NCBI GenBank assembly: GCA_023401925.1
Contig: JAEXDA010000013.1
Coordinates: forward strand, 15,730-79,729
Reading direction: 5' to 3'
From: Bacillota bacterium
Lineage (GTDB): Bacteria; Bacillota; UBA4882; UBA8346
Length of the DNA stretch: 64,000 nt
Of the stretch, positions 18,528-27,900 are shown piece after piece (positions within the stretch are counted from its first letter, which is position 1; the number at the start of each line of letters is the position of its first letter). The notes below the pieces were generated by a model, which did no database searches, had not been told where the DNA came from, and was given only the letters and a program-made list of their open reading frames with translations. The translations under genes were made by a program, and so were the position numbers.

Positions 18528-19382
18528 TTAAATCGATTTATTCATCAAAGGGATGATGCTGCGTAATTCGGCCATCAATTCCTGAAATTCAGCGATATTG
18601 ATACTTTGTTCACCATCCGATAACGCCTTTTCCGGCTGAGGATGCACTTCAACCAGTAAACCGTCCGCTCCCGCCATCACAGCGGCTTTGGCCATCGGGC
18701 ATACCAAAAACCGTTTTCCCGTTCCATGGCTTGGGTCTACAATAATCGGCAGATGGGAAATTTTTTTGATCAGCGGAACCACACTTAAGTCCAAGGTATT
18801 ACGGGTAGCCGTTTCAAACGTCCGGATGCCCCGTTCACACAAAATTACATTCGGATTGCCTTCGCTCAAGATATACTCCGCAGCCATCAACCATTCGTGC
18901 ACGGTTGCAGACAAACCCCTTTTCAATAAAACCGGTTTATTTAATCGGCCCACCGCTTTTAACAAACTGGAGTTGCCCATGTTTCTGGCACCGATTTGAA
19001 TAAGATCCGATATTTCGGCGATCGCTTCCAGTTGGTTAATCTCCATTACCTCGGTGATAACCGGTAAATCAACTTGGCCCTTGACGGACTTGATGATCGA
19101 AAAAGCCTTTTCTCCCAGTCCCTGAAAACTGTAGGGGGAGGTTCTCGGCTTATATATCCCGGCGCGGATGATATGCCCGCCGAGATTGAAAATATCTTGG
19201 GCGGTTGCTAAATATTGTGGTTCACTTTCGATGGCGCATGGTCCGGCAATAACAATAAATTTATTTCCGCCGACCACATATTTTCCAATATTCACCTGTG
19301 TATTACCGGTATGAGCACTCTTTAAAGCCAATATTTCGGTATCACCAGTTTGGGTATACATCGAACGACGATTCGCTTCCAT
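18528..19382 (-). CDS. aroF: 3-deoxy-7-phosphoheptulonate (DAHP) synthase, siderophore-operon copy
   Basis: This enzyme condenses PEP and erythrose 4-phosphate, the first step of the shikimate pathway. The family is the short AroA-I-beta/KDPS-like type: IAGPCAIES, AGIYKPRTSPYSFQG, ITEVMEINQLEAI, PVLLKRG, and IIVDPSHGTGKR for metal and substrate binding. No C-terminal chorismate mutase domain is attached. About 45 N-terminal residues precede the barrel, where regulatory ferredoxin-like domains sit in some members. The ATG at 19382 is chosen since GGAGG lies 6 nt upstream. Its place between dhbA and dhbC implies a dedicated supply of chorismate when iron is short. Confidence 0.92.
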   Translation of the reverse strand: MEANRRSMYTQTGDTEILALKSAHTGNTQVNIGKYVVGGNKFIVIAGPCAIESEPQYLATAQDIFNLGGHIIRAGIYKPRTSPYSFQGLGEKAFSIIKSVKGQVDLPVITEVMEINQLEAIAEISDLIQIGARNMGNSSLLKAVGRLNKPVLLKRGLSATVHEWLMAAEYILSEGNPNVILCERGIRTFETATRNTLDLSVVPLIKKISHLPIIVDPSHGTGKRFLVCPMAKAAVMAGADGLLVEVHPQPEKALSDGEQSINIAEFQELMAELRSIIPLMNKSI

Positions 19383-19436
19383 CATAATCCTCCATTTCAA
19401 TGAAATGTTTTGGATAAAAAGCCCATCGAGGGCTTC

Positions 19437-20222
19437 TTAAACGCCTAAAGTAGCTCCGCCATCCACACAGATGTCATTCATGGTAATATGGTTGGCCCGG
19501 TTTGAAACCAAAAAGAGAACGGCATCGGCTATATCAGAAGGGGTGGCGATTTTTTTCAGCGGAATTCCCACTTTAAAAGTTTCCAGTGTACCGGCAATGA
19601 CAGTGGCGGCCCCATTCTCATCTTTCCACAGCGACCGCTGCATTTCCGTATCCGTCGACCCCGGTGAAACGATATTGCAACGAATATTGTACTGGGCCAG
19701 TTCCAATCCCAAGCATTTGGTAAACATCGCGGCAGCCGCCTTCGAAGCCGCATAAGCCGCCATTGATATCCGGGGAACTTTGGCCGCATTGGAGCCCACC
19801 GTCACAATTGAACCTTTTTGACGCGGCACCATGTACTTGCTCACCGCCCGCGCTACATGAAAAACTCCCGTTGCGTTCACTGCCAAAGTCCGCTCCCAAT
19901 CCTGATCACTCAATGACTCAATTGCCCCCGCATGCAGTACGCCGGCGGCATTGACCAAAATCTCAATGGGCCCCATAGTACGCTCAATTAAATTTACAGC
20001 GGCATCAACCGCCCTGCTGTCAGTTACATCTACCGGAAAAGCTTGTACCTTGCCTCCTGCGGATTGCAATTCATGTACAAAACCGTTAAGCTTGGTTGCC
20101 TGGCGATCGAGCACGGCGACCATTACGCCGGATGCGGCCAAGGCCCGAACGATAGCTTCTCCGATGCCTTGCGCACCCCCCGTGACAAGCCCAATCTTCC
20201 CTGTTATTTTTGAAAGACTCAT
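19437..20222 (-). CDS. dhbA: 2,3-dihydro-2,3-dihydroxybenzoate dehydrogenase
   Basis: This short-chain dehydrogenase of 261 residues is the first gene of the biosynthetic operon. The NAD-binding TGGAQGIG motif is near residue 15, then NAAGVL near 90 and the catalytic YAASK with its upstream serine. The C-terminus has the SDR ending DICVDGG. By context it is DhbA/EntA, oxidising the isochorismatase product to 2,3-dihydroxybenzoate. AAGGAG lies about 8 nt before the ATG, and the 18-bp palindrome sits 35 nt upstream. Confidence 0.93.
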   Translation of the reverse strand: MSLSKITGKIGLVTGGAQGIGEAIVRALAASGVMVAVLDRQATKLNGFVHELQSAGGKVQAFPVDVTDSRAVDAAVNLIERTMGPIEILVNAAGVLHAGAIESLSDQDWERTLAVNATGVFHVARAVSKYMVPRQKGSIVTVGSNAAKVPRISMAAYAASKAAAAMFTKCLGLELAQYNIRCNIVSPGSTDTEMQRSLWKDENGAATVIAGTLETFKVGIPLKKIATPSDIADAVLFLVSNRANHITMNDICVDGGATLGV

Positions 20223-20256
20223 CCGACCATCTCCTTATAAATTGAAGAAAACGATT

Positions 20257-20274
20257 AGTTAGTTTAAACTAACT
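20257..20274 (-). promoter_or_regulatory. Perfect 18-bp palindromic operator upstream of dhbA
   Basis: AGTTAGTTTAAACTAACT reads the same on both strands. Its arms AGTTAG/CTAACT with 6-nt spacing match the elements before both receptor genes. On the minus strand a TTGTCA hexamer lies just upstream, and the palindrome covers the space where the -10 region would be. This fits a repressor site for iron control. It is not a canonical Fur box, and the arms look closer to DtxR/IdeR half-sites. Confidence 0.6.
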
Positions 20275-21057
20275 TTTTGACAAAAAAACATTACCTTTCA
20301 TTGAATCCTTTATTTCAACATTTAAAATTTTCATGCTGTCTTTTTATTGTACATTTTCCAATAACTTGTAATTAATGATAACAATTTTCCTATAAATTGT
20401 TTTGAACTATATTGCAATTCTTGTAATTATATTTAACAAATTTTGGAATCAATTTCAAAGCTAACTCAGTTTCCCATTCCGTGCTGGTCTTGAAGTGTCA
20501 TTACATCCTCAAAACTTTCTAAAACAATTGCCGACCGGGTTTCATCCCCGCAATGGCCGGTAGCTGAAGCATTTATAGTCACCATCCCCGGTAGCCTTCA
20601 GAAGTACCCGGGATAATAAAAATAAAGTCTTTGAAAACCGGACCAACACTATCTTTACGAATACGATCCCCGGCTTAAAACCGTTTATTTGTCCGAAGTG
20701 GCGACCCAAAGCCGTCCGGGAGCGGGGACCGGCTGTACGTTTGAATGGTAAACAAATGGCATTCGGTTCATGAACAATACTTGACCTTTCATACGAATCC
20801 CAATTTAAGCACCCTGAAAACTAACATGTCCAAACTCCAATTCAAGGGTCATTCCACAATTTTGTAACAGCAATAACAATTTTTACTTCATCGTGAGGCC
20901 ACCTTGCTCAAATCCCACTGTATCTTAGGAAACTTGAGGATATCGCTGTCTTTAAGACAAAATTTGGGGGTTCTGTTCCAGGCCAGAAAAAGCTCTCTCT
21001 GGATAACGAATTCCTCGATTCGATTCATTGGAATCAAATAATATATAATCCAAGGCT
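20275..21057. other. Intergenic region without a recognisable gene
   Basis: About 780 bp separate the siderophore promoter from the terminator of the GH3 gene. The first 200 bp are AT-rich promoter-side sequence. The middle (about 20600-20780) is more GC-rich, with short broken open frames that I cannot assign; it may be a decayed gene. I see no RNA gene or tandem repeat. Confidence 0.4.
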
Positions 21058-21061
21058 GCGA

Positions 21062-21092
21062 AAAGGCCTTCAACTTTAGGTTGGAGGCCTTT
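21062..21092 (-). terminator. Intrinsic terminator after the GH3 gene
   Basis: On the minus strand AAAGGCCTCCAAC, a 5-nt loop and GTTGAAGGCCTTT pair with one mismatch and run into TTTT. The hairpin begins 15 nt after the GH3 stop. Confidence 0.75.
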
Positions 21093-21107
21093 ACAAAAAA
21101 AACCTGG

Positions 21108-24100
21108 TTATTGCACAATAATTGTTGCCGTCTTCCTGTCGGATAACTGGCCGTCGTATACAGTAAACTGTACTGTATAAGTTCCTACGCTAGTAGGCGT
21201 CCAACTAAATTTGCCAGTGCCGGGAAGAAAACTAGCACCAGAGGGTAAGTTGTCGGCCGAGTAAGTCAAGCTGTCACCGTCTGGATCCGTAGCCTTAACG
21301 GTAAATGAAACCAGTTTCCCGACCTTCACACTATAACTGGGAATGGCACTCATCACCGGTGGCCGGTCGCTGCTGGGATAGACCTTAATAATAACCGGAG
21401 CCGTCACGCTCAGCTGCCCGTCGTTGACCGTGAAATGCACGGTATAACTACCGATGACGGTCTGCGGCCAACTGAAGGTCCGGGTGGCCGGGTCAAAGCT
21501 TGCGCCTGCGGGTAAATCCGCCGCAGAATAAGTCAAATTGTCGCCGTCGGGATCGGTGGCGCTAACCCTGAAGCTGAGGGCTTCGCCGGCGGTGACTACC
21601 GGATCGGAAATCGTTGCCAATATCGGCGGCCGGTTGGCGCAGTTGACAATGATGGAAACGGTCCTGCTATCGGTTAACCGGCTGACGTTACTGACTATAA
21701 ATTGTACTTTATAGATTCCTGTCTGAGAGCTATCCGGTGTCCAACTAAATTCCCCGGTAACCGGATCCAGACTGGCGCCTAACGGGAGGTTGTTGGCGGA
21801 ATAGACCAGATTATCACCATTGGGGTCACTGGCATTAATCGTAAAACGAATCGACTTTCCTTGATCAACGGTGAAATCCGGTAACCTCGCCATCACCGGC
21901 GGTCTTTCGACTACCAACACATTGGCTACGGCTTTGAAAGCAGTAGCTTCTACAGTGCCGCTAACGGTAAATGTACCCGCCTTGCCATAAGAAGCCGGAT
22001 CGATGGTATCCCAGGTTACATTGACATAAGAAATCGTCCCATCACTGTATACTGCCTGTATGGTTGGGGGCAATACCGGCGCTGTATCGGTGCTTGTTTT
22101 GGAGTTGACGCTCAGGAGACTGACAATTATTTTGCCTGCGCCATACAACGGCGATTGAAATTCACTAAAAGAAGTTTTCTGGGGTAGCGCATTGCTGACG
22201 GTTTGAACCACCAGTTCCGTCGGGACGGTGAACGTTTTTACCATTCGAAGATCTTTCGCGGAAGCGGCCGCATAAACTACATAAGTGCCTGGTTCGATAA
22301 CCCATGCCGAGCGGATGGTATCGAAGGATGCCAGCGACATGGCATTGAAGGTGACGCTTATGGTTTGAGTGGCCCCCGCCGCCAAAGTGTTGGTCTTGGC
22401 AAAACCTTTCAACTCCTTCACCGGTTTCTGCATGGACTTGCCCGGTGCTCCGATATAGAACTCCACCACTTCTTTCCCTGCAACCTTGCTGGTATTGGTG
22501 ATGTCCACACTGGCCGTCAGAGTATCACTTAGGCTGTCGAATGTGTTAGAACTTAATCGCAAGTTACTGTATGCAAAGGTCGAATAGTTCAGACCATAGC
22601 CGAACTCATAGGATACCGGCACTCCGAAGGCATCATAATACCGGTAACCAACGAAGATTCCTTCTTTATAGGTAACGCCGCTGGAAGTTCCAAAGTTATC
22701 CTCAGCCGGTGAATAAGGCTTGCTTGGGTCATTGTTGTAATACCCCTGAACATCGATGGGGAAGGTTGAAGAAAGTTTCCCGGACGGATTGGCCTCTCCT
22801 GTCAAAACTGCGGCAATCGGACGGCCGGTCGCTAGACCTGGCTCCCATACAAACAGGATCGCGTCTGCCTGGGATTTCCAGCTCTCCATTTCCATCGGGG
22901 CGCCCATATTCATTACCATAATGAATGGTTTACCTGCCGCACGGCATTTCGCGGAAGCCAACGTGATTAGGTTCCTTTCCGCGTCACTGAGATAATAAGC
23001 TCCTTTGCTCTTCAAGGTATCCGATCCTTCACCTGAACCCCTCCGGATGGTCATAACTACACTGCCCGACTGGTTAACGAGGTCTGTCATCTGGCTGTCT
23101 GTCGGCTGCATTTCGCCGGATACCTGGGTATAGCCAAGCTTGGTAGCATCAATTATCGTGCCGCCGCTATAAATATTCTGAAGCGCAGCTGGTATTTGAA
23201 TGGATAAGGAGGGATTGGCATTGACGGCGCCGCTACCCGTGCCACCCAGGATCAGGTTGCTGGAGGCGTTGCCGATGATTGCGATATTTCCTCCGGTAAT
23301 CGGCAAGGCTGGTTTATTGTTGATAGAAGCGTTCTTTAAAAGCGTCATGCTCTCAATGGAAACGTTCGTCGCCAGTTCCAAATTGGAAGTAGCATAGGGA
23401 TTGGGTTCGGTGCTCATTGCTTTGCCGTGAAACACCGGTGTCTTGATAACATACTCCAGAACCCTTCGAACACAGGCATCGATATCATTCATGGTAATAA
23501 ATCCGGCATTGTAGCCGCTGATAATGCTAGTAGCATTGCCCCTCGATTCACTGACATCTAAACCAGCTTTAACCATGGATGAGTAAGCGTTATTCCCGGT
23601 TTGGCTCGGCCAGTAGGAGGCGTTACCTTGGCCGCCCCAATCCGTCATGACGAAACCTTTGAAACCCCAATCGTTTCTGAGGACGGAGGTGAGCAGATCG
23701 GGATTTTCCGCCGTACTGACCCCATTAATCTGGTTGTAGGAGGACATCACCGACCAGGGTTGAGCTTCTTTCACCGCATATTCAAAACCTCGGAGGTAAA
23801 TTTCGCGAAGCGCTCTTTGTCCTACATTGGTTGGCAGGTTCGACCTTCCGGTCTCCTGGTTGTTACAGGCAAAATGTTTAATGGTCATGCCGACACCTTG
23901 AGACTGAAAGCCATTGACCTCACAGGCCGAAGTTTTCCCGGAAAGCAGCGGGTCTTCCGAGTAATACTCGAAGTTTCTGCCGTTCAGCGGAAATCTTTGA
24001 ATGTTCATTCCGGGAGCAAGCGCCAGGTCATTGCCGAAATAATATTCCTCCTGACCCCAGGCCGTTCCCATCTGCCCGATGAGATCAACGTTCCAGGTGG

Positions 24101-24767
24101 ACGCCCGGGCCGCTCCATTAGGCCATTGGGTTGCGTATCGGGTTGTCTGGTTGCCATTGGAATCCTTAAATCCCGATGGTAATGCCGTGATTCGCAGTCC
24201 CGCCGGACCGTCAGAAAGGGAAGTTCCAATGATGCCCAATCTGGCGACGGTCAGGGTACCACCGGCAGATCCCGCTAATCTCCCCGAGGAACCCCCAAGT
24301 AAGTTTGCCTTCTCTTGCAGCGTCATTTCATTGATTACCGCGGAAATTGAGTTTAGATCCGATAAAATCACAAAACTCGGATCGTATGGATAAGTAAAGG
24401 TAGCTACACTACTGGCCGAAGAATCACCGGCCATTGCAAAGGCTTTAATTGTTACTATGTTACTATAGTTCATTGCGCTTGTGATGGTTATCGGACCAGT
24501 ATACAGTGTACCGGCGAGGGACGGATCGCTGCTGTCGGTTGTATAATAGATACTGGCACCAGAGGTACTTGAGGTCAGAGTTATTTGAACTCCGTTCCCG
24601 ATAGTCGACCCAGTGGTTATGTTGGAATTAGGCGTGGCAACCGTAACGGCATTCACATCACCGGCAGCCGGTGCGGCATATGAAATTAAAAAGGTACCGA
24701 TACAAATAGCTAACACGAAGATCGCGATTAGAAAGTGCAATAAAATTTTCGTCTGTTTTCCGAACAT
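21108..24767 (-). CDS. Secreted multidomain glycoside hydrolase family 3 (beta-glucosidase/xylosidase type)
   Basis: This is a 1219-residue exported enzyme. A signal peptide (about 1-31) is followed by a chitobiase C-terminal-like/Fn3-like domain (about 45-127). The GH3 catalytic part (about 150-700) shows IKHFACNNQE near 297 and the nucleophile Asp376 in FVMTDWGG, and the GH3 C-terminal domain follows. A fibronectin-like GH3 accessory domain (VVEFYIGAPGKSMQKPVKEL), one bacterial Ig-like (Big_4) domain and three Ig-like (He_PIG) repeats, each with a S(F/W)xPxxxG(T/S)YxVxF core, complete it. No sortase motif or SLH domain is present. The exact sugar specificity cannot be read. The gene has its own ribosome site (AAAGGGGAA) and terminator, and GH2 and GH38 genes lie upstream. 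Confidence 0.9.
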   Translation of the reverse strand: MFGKQTKILLHFLIAIFVLAICIGTFLISYAAPAAGDVNAVTVATPNSNITTGSTIGNGVQITLTSSTSGASIYYTTDSSDPSLAGTLYTGPITITSAMNYSNIVTIKAFAMAGDSSASSVATFTYPYDPSFVILSDLNSISAVINEMTLQEKANLLGGSSGRLAGSAGGTLTVARLGIIGTSLSDGPAGLRITALPSGFKDSNGNQTTRYATQWPNGAARASTWNVDLIGQMGTAWGQEEYYFGNDLALAPGMNIQRFPLNGRNFEYYSEDPLLSGKTSACEVNGFQSQGVGMTIKHFACNNQETGRSNLPTNVGQRALREIYLRGFEYAVKEAQPWSVMSSYNQINGVSTAENPDLLTSVLRNDWGFKGFVMTDWGGQGNASYWPSQTGNNAYSSMVKAGLDVSESRGNATSIISGYNAGFITMNDIDACVRRVLEYVIKTPVFHGKAMSTEPNPYATSNLELATNVSIESMTLLKNASINNKPALPITGGNIAIIGNASSNLILGGTGSGAVNANPSLSIQIPAALQNIYSGGTIIDATKLGYTQVSGEMQPTDSQMTDLVNQSGSVVMTIRRGSGEGSDTLKSKGAYYLSDAERNLITLASAKCRAAGKPFIMVMNMGAPMEMESWKSQADAILFVWEPGLATGRPIAAVLTGEANPSGKLSSTFPIDVQGYYNNDPSKPYSPAEDNFGTSSGVTYKEGIFVGYRYYDAFGVPVSYEFGYGLNYSTFAYSNLRLSSNTFDSLSDTLTASVDITNTSKVAGKEVVEFYIGAPGKSMQKPVKELKGFAKTNTLAAGATQTISVTFNAMSLASFDTIRSAWVIEPGTYVVYAAASAKDLRMVKTFTVPTELVVQTVSNALPQKTSFSEFQSPLYGAGKIIVSLLSVNSKTSTDTAPVLPPTIQAVYSDGTISYVNVTWDTIDPASYGKAGTFTVSGTVEATAFKAVANVLVVERPPVMARLPDFTVDQGKSIRFTINASDPNGDNLVYSANNLPLGASLDPVTGEFSWTPDSSQTGIYKVQFIVSNVSRLTDSRTVSIIVNCANRPPILATISDPVVTAGEALSFRVSATDPDGDNLTYSAADLPAGASFDPATRTFSWPQTVIGSYTVHFTVNDGQLSVTAPVIIKVYPSSDRPPVMSAIPSYSVKVGKLVSFTVKATDPDGDSLTYSADNLPSGASFLPGTGKFSWTPTSVGTYTVQFTVYDGQLSDRKTATIIVQ

Positions 24768-24853
24768 TTTTATTCCCCTTTCTGATTCTTTTTTACCTGT
24801 AACAAAACACTAAACCTGGTTAAATCACCTCCTTTCTTCCTCGTTATCGAAAT

Positions 24854-24883
24854 CCCGGAGCCAAAAGTCGGCATGACTCCGGG
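24854..24883 (-). terminator. Probable terminator after the GH2 gene
   Basis: CCCGGAG and CTCCGGG form a 7-bp stem, and an inner GCC/GGC pairing extends the hairpin. It begins 19 nt after the GH2 stop. The following T-run is short (ATTTCG), so termination may be modest. Confidence 0.5.
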
Positions 24884-24901
24884 AGCTCAAACATGGTCCT
24901 G

Positions 24902-27900
24902 CTATTGCACCCTGATCATGGCCGTCTTGCTGTCGGTTAAACCGTAATTATCACTGACCGTGAACGTCACATAATACGTCCCGGCAGCAGCCGGGGTCCA
25001 GCTGAACTTCCGGGTGGTCGAATTAAAGCTGGCGCCTACCGGCAGGTTGGCGGCGGAATAGCTCAAAACGTCGCCGCTATCGGGATCACTGGCTTTGATG
25101 GTAAAGGAAACCAGTTTCCCGACAGTTACGGTGTAGCTTGGAATGGTGCTCATTACCGGTGCCCGGTCGCCGTTACTATCGATAATGATAGTGGCAGTCT
25201 TGCTGGCGGATAGTTGCCCGTCGCTGACCCTAAATTGCACGGTATAAGTGCCGGCGACCCCCGGGGTCCAACTAAACTTTCCGGTCACCGGATCAAGGAT
25301 GGCTCCGGCTGGCATATTGCTGGCGGAAAAGGTTAAGGAATCGCCGTCGGGATCACTAGCGCCGATGCTAAAAGTGATCATAGTCCCGATTGTCCCGCTG
25401 ATGGGATTGGAAAATGCCGTCATCAGCGGCGGCTGATCGGCACGATTCACCACAATGCCGGTAGTTTTGCTATCGGTTAACCGGCGGGCGTTGCTGGCTG
25501 TAAATTGTAAGGGATAGGTCCCAGCCTGAGTATAACCGGGCGTCCAGGCAAATTTCCCGCTAAGCGGATCCAGGCTGGCGCCTGCCGGTAAGTTGGCGCA
25601 CGAATAAACCAAAGAATCGCCATTGGGATCACTGGCGCTTAGTGTAAAACTGAGCAATTTCCCTTCATCAACCGTATAATCGGAGAGTGAGTTCAAGACC
25701 GGTGGTTTTTCAAGGACTAAGCCGGTGATAGCTGCCTGCAGGTTTGCCAGGACTTGATCAACCTCTGCCTGGATGGCATTTCCATCGCCGTTGACAGTGA
25801 TGGCCGCATGTAAGGCAGTCTGCAACGTTGTCCAGCTTGCCAAGGTATAAATGGACTCCGTTAAGGCTTGGGCTTCATTGATCTTGGAAGTCAAAGCGAC
25901 TTTATCTACAGTCACCGCATAGACCTTAAAATCATAAAAGGAGGCCCAATCGCCGGAATTCAGGCCGGTAACATGGATACGTACATATCTCCCATTAGCC
26001 AAATAATTGTTCACCTGGGTTTGGGCTGTATAAGGATTATTGGTATTATCAAATACCGTATTCCAGGTAGAATCGTTATTGGAAACCTCAATCCGGTATT
26101 TGTAAAGATGACCGGACATTTCCCAGATGACCTTGGAACCAACAATGTTGTACACTGCACCCAGATCAACCCGCCACCACTGGGGTGTGGAACCGGATGA
26201 TGCGCACCAGCGGGTGGTCAGACTGGTATCGTTACCGTTGGCCGCTCCATTTCCCGATTCGTTGGTGCTGGCGGTAACCGGCTTACCGATGGATACCACT
26301 TCGGCGTTTCTTTGATAGGCAATCGTGACTGTGGCATAGCCTTCAATACCCGATCCGTCTTTGGCTTTGGCCATTACCTTTACCGTTGCATCCTTCGCGG
26401 CAGTCAGTAAGCCAATCCTGTCGATACTGGCAGCATCGGTAGAACTGCCGTCAATGTTCACGACTGACCAGGTAACATCTTGATAGGTTGCATCCGAGGG
26501 CGTAAACGTTGCTTTCATCTGAATTATTCCGCCCGGTACGGTAATGGAATCCTCACCCCCGACTCCGGAAACGGCGATACTTGTTACTTTCACTGCCGCC
26601 AGGGAGCCAAAGTTCTGTTTGCTTAAGGCCATTGGATCCAACTCGGCGGAGATCGGCCGAAGCCTCATATTATAGGAATAGGAGTTGGAACAGCTTAACT
26701 CATAGGCGGAATGCGGCCAGGCGCCCCAACTGTTGTCACCGCCCACACCCATCTGTCTGTAATTCAAATGCAGGTAGGTTTCAGGAAGCTTTGTCAATTC
26801 ATAAGGATGGGCTTTGGAACCCAAATCATCCGCAGTATAATGTAAGGCGCTTGCTTCGATGAACGGTACCGACGCGATCGGATCTCCCGATACCATCAGA
26901 CCCGTTCCTTGGCTGTCAGTTACCGTCAGCCAGCGGATGTCGGTCTTGTTTCCGGTTTCTGAGGGTTTGATATACGGGAAGAACTGCTCGGTTACGGTGC
27001 TTTGATACAGTCCGACCTGAGCCCCGGTATTCCGATCCCAGTAGTTTTCCTGTGGACCCCGGCCGTACCAGGTAAAGTTCTCAAATCCGGCGGGCATGGT
27101 CAGCTCCATCCCAATTTCAGGAATCACCGGCAGTGACGAGGCTCCTGGCGTCAATGTGGTGCTGATAAAGACATCACCGCTGCCATAAACCGTATATTTG
27201 TTGCTATACTGTGACACCGTCGCGGTGGGCAGAGTCGCATGAACAGTGATCGACACTGTCTTTGGGGAAATCCGGGTCACACTGACATTCTGAATCATCC
27301 GTTTCTGTCCGGCGGTTTTCCAGGTTAGACAAGTAGTCGGTTCACCGTTGCCCTTATCATTGTCAACCGGTGCTCTCCAGAAGTTCGGAGTCAGTCCGCT
27401 CTTAAAAAGCTCCGTCCCCCGGTAGATCAGGGAAGTAATGGCCCCTTGCGTCTTACTGAAGGCTAAACGGAAATCCGGTCCGCTGATGACCGCCTCCGAA
27501 GCGCTTTCAGTCAACCCCAGGTCCGGCATGGAAGCAACATCAGGAACTGATGGCTGGGGTACATCGAAAGGAACTTTCAATTGAGTGGTGGCGATCTCAT
27601 GACCTTTAGCCGCCCATTTCATATCCTTGGCCAATTTGAAGCTGACGGTCAGCCAATATTCCGAACCGGCCTTTAAAAGCGGCCTGACAAACGGGATATT
27701 GATGGTTTGGCTCTGCTGCGGTCCAATATCAAGCTTTGGCAGAGCATCCTGCTCAATCACAGTACCGTCCTCCATCAGTTTCCAGGAACCGTCGAAATCA
27801 CTTACGTTGGTGAACAGAAATTTATTTTTGATACTGACCTGGCCATAAGCAACATTTACCTCACTGACCTTAATATTTTCATATACGTGTTTTACTTCTA

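Noticed and set aside
20257..20274. Fur box upstream of dhbA
   Set aside because: The palindrome does not match GATAATGATWATCATTATC-type hexamers. It is listed as an operator of unknown regulator instead.
20888..21118. 76-codon open frame on the minus strand after the GH3 gene
   Set aside because: It begins inside the GH3 3' end, contains the GH3 terminator hairpin and has no ribosome site of its own.
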